A DNA stretch of 64,000 bases, taken from assembly GCF_020497125.1 (NCBI RefSeq), contig NC_059082.1, positions 64,248,948-64,312,947 on the forward strand, given 5' to 3'. Under the pieces are notes generated by a model that saw only the letters and a program-made list of their open reading frames with translations, had not been told where the DNA came from and searched no databases. The DNA comes from Mauremys mutica. Lineage: Eukaryota; Chordata; Testudines; Geoemydidae. Position 1 is the first letter of the stretch; every line of letters starts with the position of its first letter. Both the position numbers and the translations under genes were made by a program. This document shows, one piece after another, positions 37,401 through 49,400 of the stretch.

Positions 37401-40400
37401 GGTTCATAAAAGCAATGTTCATCATACATATCTCCAATTCCATTCAAGACTGAGTAGGCTTGGGACCTGTTCTTGACCTTGGGTCTCAAACTCTACTTAA
37501 TTGGTTAAGAATTGCCACCATGAAAACAAGGGCAAAGCAGGACTTCTCCATCCCCACAATTATATATGTAATTCAACCACATTTAGCAAATAAGAATACA
37601 AAAGGCTAAACCACAGCTATGGCAAATACACACAGCACAGGAAGGCAGAGGGTGGGTGTCTTCAGGGAGCTGGTTTGGCTAATTTTCTGGCTGCTTTGTG
37701 CCATCAGAGTGGTCTCCTAAATTTAAATGACTGTGAAGTACAACTTTCATGGAGTGCCCTTGTTTAAAATTATGTACACAATTAGTGTTACTGCATGGAT
37801 GGGAGAGGAGGAGACCCTTTAGTTTTAAACAATGAAAATTCAGAAGAATGAACTCTGTGATCCTATTCTTCAAAATGTGATTAATCCCTCGATGTAATTG
37901 AAGTTATGAGCTGTACCTTTTCACTCAAAACCACCACATCACGAAAGGTATTAGTAGTCACTTCGGTGATTACGTGCAGTGCAGGAAAATGAACTGAAGA
38001 GTCGCCAACAAGATGCCTTTTCAAGGGACTGTAGAGAATGCTGAAGTTTTGAATGAAGTTCTCTAAAATGAAAGACAGACATTGAGAAGGTTATTCCAGC
38101 TTCATTGTATCTGTAATATCTAGGCTGCCTGCTTTTACTTTGGCTTGCGGAAGACAAACTGACTTACGGCATAAAAGAAAAATACAAGTCTAGTTTACAA
38201 GCCCTAAATATAATTTCTGTAGTTTTACCTCAGTTTCTGAATAACCATCATTCACATGGCAACAGAAGGCAGAAAACTGCCTTGGGTTATCTTTTGTCTT
38301 GACTACGACAACCTTCTCTTCACTGGTGTCGTTGCTTTTTACCTTGCTCTTAACTCTAGTTGAGGGGTTCTCAACCTTTTTCTTGTTGAAGCCCCCCTCG
38401 ACATGCTATAAAAACTCCAGAGCCCAGCAGGACTCAGGGCTCTGGGCCAGGGAGGGGGGACCCTTGGGCATAGGCATAGTTTGACTTTGTTGTTGTTGTT
38501 ATTGTTGTTTTGGGGGGGGGAGGCTGGCAGGGCTCAGGCCAGCTCTACACAGCGGGGTCCAGGGAGAGAGTGCCACCTCCACTCCAACTCTCCTCAGCAG
38601 ACCACCCGCCCGTCTGGGTTGTGGGGAGCCACAACCAAAAAATGTAACTCAAGGGTGGGACTCAGCTCAAAAAGTTTGAAGACCACTCAGGGTACAGGCA
38701 GGGGGTAACTAAGGGCTGTATGTGGGCAGAGGGTAGCTTAGGGTGTAGGCAGGGGCTGTGTGCAGGCAGAGGATAGCTTAGGGTGTAGGCAGGGAGTAGC
38801 TAGGGGCTGTGTGCGTGCAGGGGGGTAGCTCAGGTTGCAGGGAGAAGGATAGCTAGGGGCTGTGTGCCAGGAAGGCTCCCCTGCGGTGGCTGCTCCCTGA
38901 GGACTCTGTAGGCCCCAGAGTCGGGTCCTCCCACTCAGCTTTTACCAGCTGCGTGAGCAGTCAAAGGGGGTTGGGAGCTGAGGAGGAGCAGCAGCCGCAA
39001 CCCTGGGCACCAGCAGCAGACGAGGGAAAGCCACAGCTGCCCACTCCATGGTGCCACCAACCAGAGGAGCAGCTGCCCTGCACTGCCTAGCTCTGGCTTC
39101 CCACCAATCTGGCCAAAGAGCTAAGCCTGAGGTGGGCTGGAGGAGAGGAGAAGGTAGGGCGTGGAGCTGCCCCTGGACTGCCTACTCTGGTTAAGGCACG
39201 GCAGTTTGGGGGGGGGGCAACACCCTTGTGCCCCCCCAACTCTGCCCATGGACTCAGGGCTTCAGTCCTGCACAGCTCCCAGCTTCAGGCAGGGGGAAGG
39301 GGGGCACCGGGGCTCCTGGCTTCAGCCCCGCGCCACTCCCAGCAGGGGATGTACCACCGGCTTCAGCCCCGCGCCACTCCCGGCCTTGGGGGCGGGGGGG
39401 AAACTGCCCTCCCACTCTCCTTTGCTCTGCCCAAGTCCCTCTTCTAATTGCTTCTTTTATATCCTTCCCCCCAGTCATCTTTCATGCCTATGTGCTTGAA
39501 ACAGTCTCCTCTCTTTTGTGTGTCAAATGACCACATTCCCCCTCAGACAACTCTCTTTCCATAAAATTCACTTCTTCTCAGACAACTTTGAACAATAACC
39601 CACCAAAGATAGAGATTAAAATAAAACACCACTCATCTGCACTGCCTTGAGACTTCATCATTTTCTATTACGTGCTACAATGTCAAAATTGTATTTTTCC
39701 TGTTCAATTTAGATCCACGTCATAATTCTGCTATGTACTTTATGATGCCAAATACATCCAAGAACTGAGACTCGCATTATACAATGCCAGATGATACTCA
39801 AATAATAATTTAGTCATTTGGAAATTTTCTATACTGAGAACACCAGCATGAAAACTAAACAAAATCAGGATTAAATTAATGACCAAAGTGAACAGGGAAA
39901 GCAAATTATAGGTACCTGAACAGATGCATTTGCATATAATAGTAAATTCAACCTTATTTTTTAAATTTTAACTCAACATTCATGAAAATCAAGACCAAAC
40001 CAAAGCTCCATGTTTTTTTTTGAGCAACTAGATTTTGAAAGACTATGGGATGTTTTTAGCTGTGGTATACTTAAGAAACAAAGCAAAGAATCCTGTGGCA
40101 CCTTATAGACTAACAGACGTTTTGCAGCATGAGCTTTCGTGGGTGAATACCCACTTCTTCGGATGCAAGACTTGCATCCGAAGAAGTGGGTATTCACCCA
40201 TGAAAGCTCATGCTGCAAAAGTCTGTTAGTCTATAAGGTGCCACAGGATTCTTTGCTGCTTTTACAGAACCAGACTAACACGGCTACCCCTCTGATACTT
40301 AAGAAACAAAAAAGATGAGGTCTGTCTTTTAACTGTATTAAGTGTTCATGATATTTTTTTTTAGAAACAATCTGTAAAGTTTCTCATTGGGCCAACAGTT

Positions 40401-43400
40401 AGAAGCTAATTACAGTAATAGATCTAACTGCAAGAATATCTGTGTTTAAAAATAGCTACTCTACTTAAGGAGTATGGGAGGAATATGGGAGTTGGATTGT
40501 TGTTTTTTTTAAATATCTTAATCACTGAGGTATTTGCTTAAGTTATTTTTCAATTTCTGCTGCAAAATGTGACTGTGCAACTGGCCATGGGCAATAAATG
40601 ACGCAAGAACAATGTAAATACACCTATCTGAGCAACTTATTTTAATACTCAATTATGAACACACATGAATTTGCCTCTCTTCCCATTCACCACTGCCTAC
40701 ATTACAAGGCTGATTTTTATATGAATTTGCCTCTTCCCTTTCAACACTGCCTGAATTAAAGGCATGATTTTCAAAACTGTATGCTTTCAATTTCATGCCC
40801 AAAAGGTGCACTTAATTTTTGCAAGAAATTAACAAGACTGGTGTGCAAGGTGGTTATTTTAATGTGTAAAAGGCTAGTTATATATCTTGTGTGTGCCATT
40901 CAAATAACTAGACATGCAGGTTAGGAATGTAATTCACGTGCTCTTCGGAGCAAATGACTGCACACATGTAATAAGCGTGTAAAAGTCTGGAAAAAGTATC
41001 TAATGGCACAAAAAAAAACAAATTACTAAGTTAATTTAGAAATGATTTCAAATACAGTTAGAAAAACAAAGGTAACACAATGTGACTAAATACACCTCAT
41101 ATCTCTGTGTTGTTTCTCTAGTTCTTTTTTTAACCCAATTTTTCTTTTGGCCATCACAAGATTCTACCGCAATGAGTTCCATGGCTAACTGTGGGTTGTG
41201 TGAAAAAGTACTTCCTCTTGTTTGTATTAAACCTGCTGCCTATTCATTTCATTGGGTGACCCCTGGTTTTTGTATTGTGGGAAAGAGTAAATGACACCTC
41301 TCTATTCATTTTTCCCCACACCATTCATGATTTTATAAACCTCAATCATATCTCCCCTTAATTGTCTCTTTTCTAAGCTGAACATCCCTTATCTTTTTAG
41401 ACTCTCCTTGGATGGAAGCCATTCCATATTCCTAATCATCTCTGTTGTCCTTCTCTGAACCTTTTCCAGTTCCACTATATCCTTTCTGAGATGGACTACC
41501 AGAACTGGACACAGCATGTGCACCATGGATTTATACAGTGCCATTATATTTTCTGTCTTATTTTCTTATACCTGTCCTAATAGCTACTAACACTCTGTTA
41601 GCCTTTTTGACTGCTGCTGCACACTGAGCTGAAGTTTTCAGAAATCTGTCCATGACGACTCTGAGATCTCTTTCTTCAATGGTAACAGCTAATATAGAGC
41701 CCATCATTATATACATGTAGTTGAGATTATTTTTTACTATGTGCACTTCTTTGCACTTACCAACGTTTCATTTCATTCATCAATTTCATCTACCAGTTTG
41801 TTCCCCAGTCACCCAATTTTGTGAGATCCCTCTGGAACTCTTCACAGCCAGCACAAAGTGCAATCGTAAATACTTCTGTATCATCTGCAAACTTTGCTAC
41901 TTCACTGTTCACTCCCTTTTCCAGATAATGAATATGTTGAACAGCACAGGTTCCAGCACAGATCTTTGGGAGACCCCTCTACTTACCTCTTTCCATTGTG
42001 AAAACTGACCATTTATTCCTACCCTTTGTTTCCTATCTTTTAACCAGTTACCAGTTCATGAGAGGATCTTCCCTGTTATCCCATGACTAATTTCCTTAAG
42101 AACTTTTGGTGAGGAACCCTGTCAAAGACTCTGAAAATACAAGCACTGCATATTGACCGAATCACCCGTATCCACATGCTTGTTGACACCCTCAAATAAT
42201 TCTAATAGATTGGTATGGCATGACTTCCCTTACAAAAGCAGTGTTGATTCTTCTTCAACAAATCATGTTTATCTATGTGTCTGATCATTCTGTTCTTTAC
42301 TATAGTTTCCACCAATTTGCCCAGGACTGAATTTAGGCTCACTGGCTCCTAATTGCAAGGCTCGTCTCTGGAGCCTTTTTAAAAGCTACATTACAGTCAC
42401 CTTCCAGTCATCTGGTACAGTGGCTTGTTTCAGTGACAGGTTACATACTACAGTTAGTAGTTCTGCAATTTCATATCCGAGTTCCTTCAGAACTCTTGAG
42501 TGAATACCATCTGGTCCTGGGGACTTATTATGGCTTAATTTATCAATTTGTTCTAAAACCTCTTGTATGATAGTATTTCAGGTTTGTAGCCAAAAGGAAT
42601 AGCTCTGCAGTGGATATCTCCCCCACATCCTCTACAGTGAAGACCAATGTAAAGAATTTGTTTAGCTTCTCTCAGTGGCCTTGTTTTCCCTGGGTGCTCC
42701 TTTAACACTTTGGTCTTCTAGTGGCCCACTTCCTGTTTGTCAGGCTTCCTGCTTCTGACATACTTAACAAAATTCTTACTGTTAGTGTTTGCATCTTTTA
42801 GCAAGTTGCTTCTCAAATTCTTTGTTGGCCTGCCTTATTATACTTTTACACTTAACCTGCCAGAGTTTGTTTCCTTCCTATTACCTTCACTAGGTTCTGA
42901 CTTTCAAATTTTAAAAGATGCCCTTTTGCCTCTAAACGGCTTCCATTTACTCTTCTGTTTAGCCATGGTGGCATTTTTTTGGTCCTCTTATTGTCTTTTC
43001 TGATTCAGGGTATACATTTAGTCTGATCTTCTACTATGGTGATTTTAAATAGCCCCCATGCTGCTTGCAGGCATTTAACCTTGTGACAGCTCCTTTTAAT
43101 TTCACACTAACAAGCATCCTCGTTTTTGGGTAATTCCCCTTTTACAGGTTTCAGAGTAGCAGCCGTGTTAGTCTCTATCCGCAAAAAGAACAGGAGTACT
43201 TGTGGCACCTTAGAGACTAACAAATTTATTTGAGCATAAGCTTTCATGGGCTACACCCCACTTCATCGGATGCATAGATTGGAACATATAGTGAGGATAT
43301 ATATATACACGTACAGAGAACATGAAAAGGTGGAAGTTGTCCTACCAACTCTAAGAGGCTAAATTAGGACAACTCCCACCTTTTCATCTTCTCTGTATGT

Positions 43401-46400
43401 GTATATATCTCCCCTCACTATATGTTCCATTCCATGCATCCAATGAAGTGGGCTATAGCCCTCAAAAGCTTATGCTCAAATAAATTTGTTAGTCTCTAAG
43501 GTGCCACAAGTACCCCTTTTACCATGATGGGTTTATATTAGGGCTGTCGATTAATCGCAGTTAACTCATGCGATTAACTCAAAAAAATTAACTGCGATTA
43601 AAAAAGTTAATTGCGATTAATCACACTGTTAATAGAATACCAATTGAAAAGTTTTACATTGTTTTATTTTTGAATGTGGGGGGTTTTTGTACATAATTCT
43701 ACATTTGAAAGTTCAACTTTCATGATAAAGAGATTGCACTATAGTACTGATATGAGGTGAACTGAAATATACTATTTCTTTTGTTTTTTATAGTGCAAAT
43801 ATTTGTAATAAAAAATAAATATAAAGTGAGCACTATACACTGTGTATTCGGTGTTGTAATTGAAATCAATATATTTGAAAAATATAGAAAACATCCAAAA
43901 ATATTTAAATAAATAGTATTCTATTATTAACAGTGCAATTAATCACATCTTAAAGTCATAAAGTCATCTTAATAATTTTCTCTAAGGCATCAGCAGTTAT
44001 TTGAGCTATGGCACACTTCTTTAAATCTGCTGGCAATCTGGTTTCGTGGATTGATCATTTAGGGAAATTCCTATAGTTTGATGGCATACCTATTGATAAC
44101 CCATTGACAAATACTATGAGGTTGAGGTTGGCAAAATTTCCACTTGAACTGAGTAAGTTATTCCTGGATTGTGAAATTATTCATTCTTTCATCATACCCT
44201 AGAACAACCCTTTACTGTTCGATTAATTATTAAGCAGATGAAGATCCAGAATGCTTTCCATAGGCTCACTTTATAAATTGACCTGCTTTTGTCAATAACA
44301 TGTTTTTCAAAGTTGTTATTCTTTGCCAAGTCCATCCTATCTTCATTTAATGTAGTCACTTAATTTAAATTTTGAATACAAGTTTGCTGCATATCGTACC
44401 TAGAGTTGATTTTATAAGTGTTTGATTCTGATCCAAGATATAGTGTGCCTCTTCCTTCAGATCAACAATGGCAGCAAATTCCTTCACATGAGTAGATCTT
44501 GATGCTCCGAGTCTCTCCGCATACATCCAAAACAAATTTGAATCCAGTAGATAGAAATTCAAGGTCTTGTTGGTCCTGCAGCTCAGGCCAGTAATGTGAG
44601 TGCCATTAACACAAAGATCAGAAGTAAAACAATTCCTATCCTCAATGTGAGGAATAGAATGATGGGTATCATCCTTACCTTTCTTCCCATTGGAAGAAAA
44701 TGCTACTTTAGGGGTCTGAAATATGGTCTTTTCAGAACTAATTAAATTTATCAGACCCCTATTTACTGTCCTGCAACATGCAGTGTAGTAGCTAAAAGGA
44801 CTATAGAAACTTAGGAAATTGCTGCATTCTATGGTATTTGATACAAATTGGAAAAAGGTATGTTCCTTGAGGTAGAAAGAGTCCAAAGCTGCTTCTATCT
44901 CTAAAAAGTTACACTGTGGTACATTGACTTTACTTGGTTTGACCCCAACGGTCTGGTTGATACAAAGCTCACAGACATTGTGAGTCCTAGAGATCGAGTG
45001 CCACTGAGGGAGCACCACCGTGTTGCAGCATGGGTACTTTGTTATGGAGTATGTGTCTGCAACTTGTGTTCGCGCATGTGGTACAATGGACTCAAAATCT
45101 GGTGAATTTGCATCTCTCAAGTGCTGAAGAACAGGTTCAGCTGCCTGGCTTTTATTACAGTTGTTGTATTCCAAGGCCACTTTGGTAATCTATAGAAAAA
45201 ACAAATTACACAGAAACATGATCTGTTATGTATCATTCATGTATCAACACAGACAATATTTGTCCCAATTTTTTTGAAATACATAAAATATATTTAGTTT
45301 TAGATCTACAATCCTGGAATTTTAGACACAGGGCCAACTCTTACCCTTCAATTTTAGTTTCTTACCAAAAGCCATAGGATGCACTGTTGCTTTATTATGA
45401 ATTTAAATTTAAAAAAAAATCTCAAATATAGTATGTGCTTAAGAATAGTGATGAGTGACAACGAGCCACACTAAAAAGATCTTCCATTTATACAGTCAGC
45501 TCAAAACCCTCTATCATATTTGTTAGGCTTTAATAACATTCTACTGAGATGCAAAATCCTCTTATTTGACCAGGGGCGGCTCTAGACATTTTGCCACCCC
45601 AAGCACGGCGGCATGCCGCGGGGGGCGCTCTGCCGGTCGCCGAGCCCACGGCTCCAGTGAACCTCCCGCAGGCGTGCCTGCGGAGGGTCCACCAGAGCCG
45701 CGGGACCAGCGGACCCTCCGCAGGCATGCTGCCGAGGGCTGCCTGTCTGCCGCCCTCCCGGCAACCGGCAGAGTGCCCCCCCGCGGCATGCCGCCCCAAG
45801 CACGTACTTGGCGTGCGGGGGACTGGAGACGCCCCTATATTTGACACATTAAAGAAAATGAAAAATAAATTAAAGCAAAATATATAATGCTCAAGACATC
45901 CTTAACATCTAATTGTGAACATAACAAGAGTCATCCAGTCAAATCAACTACTGATATAAGGATAAATCTTCCTGTCCTTCTGTGGGCAGAACTCCCATTT
46001 ATTTCAATAGTAACATTATCTGCTGCTGACTTCAACAGAAATTTTGCTTGAATGACAGACTTCTGGATTTGGTCACTAAACCAGGTCCTCATTTCACTGA
46101 AGATATCAATATTGCCACTTAATTGAAAACATATGGGCATGAAAGGTTCTCTCCTTCACAAACAGTATTCTAAGTTTATACTAAAGTCAGGGTTTCCATT
46201 TCTGCAGAATTAGTGGAGATTTATTTTTGGTTTGGGGGGGGGGTATTTGTTATTTTTATACTTTTTTCAGAGTTTGAGATACTCATTATGATACTAAAAT
46301 TCCCTATTATGAAAATTCTTGTGTCCTAGTAGGAATTTATTTTACCGCCATTAAGAATATGCACAGCAGCCAGGCCTCATTTACAGTAGTTATTGGAGCG

Positions 46401-49400
46401 TTTTCACCTACTCTTTTTGTCTTTCCTATAATCCAGCACATTCTGAAAATAACTGCAAATTAGAATATTCTTAAATTTCTAATGAGTTTATTGTAGCAGA
46501 ACAGATAGGATGGAGAAATGAAATGAACAGCAAAAAGAGACAATGTGATTACTTTTCCCCCCTCTCTCCCCCGCAGCATTGCGTTAAACAGTTAAAAATA
46601 CATGTACATTTTCCTACTAGTACTTTTCCACATAAGCAATCCTTGCAGTTGTCACAGGGATGTTGTGAGATTATGACCATGAGAGAAGTCGTGTCACATG
46701 ATCATCTCTCAGCTGTGGTCCACAATGACAACTTCTGTGATAGGTTTTTTGTTTTTGTTTTTTAAAGAAACCATTGGCATAGCCTTTTCTATTTATATAC
46801 TTAATAGTTCCTGAAAATGTCAGATTCGATTCTATAAAGGCTCATTCCTTAATGTTGTAACCTATTCTAAAAAATGTGAACAGATGTTGGGAGGATGCCT
46901 GAATTATTTTTTTTTAATAAACTGAAAAAACATATTTGCATTACAAAATCTTATTTCAGTCAGCTCTAATCAGAGAAATTTGTAGTTTTTTGAGCACTGT
47001 TAACATACAATGAATTGACAGCTTCACACTGTGTGAATGCCTTACAGGCAAATGGTTTCAGAGCCAAATGAAATTCACAAAGGCTGCTGGCTGCAGTAAC
47101 CATTTCTCCTTGTGGTAAACAAGTTGCATAATATACTGTAGCTTCTTATGCCCACTTTAACACACTGTCATGCTACAGTACCTAGGAGACCCTGTATCTG
47201 ATTTAATGCTTTGATATACATAAATATTTCTCTTAACTAGGATAAATCAGAAACTGGGTATTCACATGGTGTACTGATTTTACTTTATCAAAATATATGA
47301 TGGTTAATATTATAGAGTATATTATCTGTGCCGAAAAATGTCTGAATTAAGCCTGCTTTACACTGAGCACAGTTTGCTATAGGAATCGCTCCAGTTCCCT
47401 TCCAATTTTCTTCGTCAGTCTCTGCAAATGATTTTGTACGCAAAGTAACTGCTATGTGCCATAAGCAATAAGGAAAATATGAAAATCACTGACATCATTA
47501 GAGACAAACTAGTAACAGATGCCACAAAAGCTAATTAGTTGTAAAATAAGGCCTTTTGTGACCTGATGAAATCCCACAGGCCGACAACTAGAAAAAGAGC
47601 TGAATAAAAAAATGTGGGTCTGAACCTTCCCAAACTGTAAAATTTGTGATCGCGACCAAAACTTCTCACCTCAGATCCCTCTCTCTAATGGGCTCTGGAT
47701 CTGAAAACCATGAACTCTGCAGCTTGGACCTTCCTTCACCTCTAATTGGCCCAAACAAGAATCTCAGAGCTGAAGACCATCTGAACTTTGAGAAAGTTTG
47801 GATCTGGAACCAAACTTCAGGGGGTTTCGCCCATTACTTTTCATAATATCATGCTCCCACAGCCCAGCACCCCACAAAACAAACAGTACCAGCAGAATGG
47901 AAAATATGCTGACTACCTCCTACAGGACTTGAAATTCCTGTCTATGATGCCTCTTTATAGCAATCCTGCAGTCTGTGGTAAACACAAGGAATTACAAGGG
48001 TTACCAGTCACTGTGTGTGCAAACAGAATATTCTATTATAAAGATATAAAAAATAGAATAGATTCATGCTGCGGACGAGTTTGCAAGCAAATGTATGCAA
48101 GACTTGAAGGAGTGGAATTTGTCATGTTTGGCTTTTGTATATGTTCATGACAGTAACAGTAATGGTGTATTGGCAACAAGACCACAATGAGTGAGTCCTT
48201 GTTTCAGATATACCTCTGACGTGACCCCAAAGATGGATTTGCCTGTGGAAGCATGGGTAACGCAGCTGATAACAAAGTTTTGATGTACAGTTTCACCTTG
48301 ATACATTAGCTATGACTGCTTTGCAGTCAAAATGGTTTAAACTCAACACTCTTCACAAATGTCTGTTTATGTAATGAAGTACTATGAGAACTGCAACTGA
48401 AACCATAATCTCAATTTTAGAGTCAAATTTACATCTCTACACACAAATTTGATACACTAGACTTTAATTACTGCAAATTATTTACATTAGAAAAACTGAA
48501 CCAACTGAATTAATACTAATGCTGGGCCATTCCAAGTTCCCAGTCCCACGCTCAGACCACTATACATCACTGATTCTAGTAAAGCAAGAATCTTAGAATG
48601 ATGTTGGTTTAATTTCTTTAGCAAAGAGAAGGGAAAGAGGAAATTTGACTAGGAAGCATGCTCTGCCAACTCAAGGAAACCCCTCTGGATTAACGAAGCC
48701 ATTTCTAGTGTCAGAGGCCCAGTTTGAGGCTAGATATTATTGAAACTGACTTTGAAACTGGTAATTTACAATAATTCTACAGAAGTGCCACTTAAGATCA
48801 AATTAGTACATGTAAACAAAGTTAACTGGGTTCAAGCAGATGAAACAATGCCTTAAGACTTTGGACAATACAAAGACAGCAGGGAACACCAATGTCACAA
48901 TTAACTTTTTAAATACAAGTGGCATTACAATGAAGATTCTTTCATAAATAAAAATGGCTTGTCCTTCAGCCCATTGAAAAAACACTCCAAGGACCAGAAA
49001 TGGCCCATTTAAAAAGAGGGTGAGAACAGAGTAAGTATGTTGAATATGAATTAAAATTGATTGCATCAATCTTTCTTTATAATCTGATATTGTTTTTCAA
49101 ATATAATAGCTAAGACCACCTTGGGATTTATAGGGTTCAGTGTTCTTAACTATTATTTTTTTCCATTGGAAGGCACCATAATAAATCCTTTCAATTTCTC
49201 AATGGCAACATTAGGTTCACTTAATTAATTCAATATGAAAAAAATATACACTAGTAACCATTCCTCTCTCCCTGTTGTTCATGAGAATTGGGATCTATAA
49301 ATTGTTTCCATTAAGCATTCACAAGCCACAAACTTTGAGCGGTGCAGGGGTTTGGGGGAGAAGAATCAGACCCGGTAAATGTACACTATTCTGGGACATC

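Noticed and set aside
39161..39530. 112-codon and overlapping frames
   Set aside because: They lie in or partly beyond GC-rich hAT-like sequence with internal repeats; no similarity.
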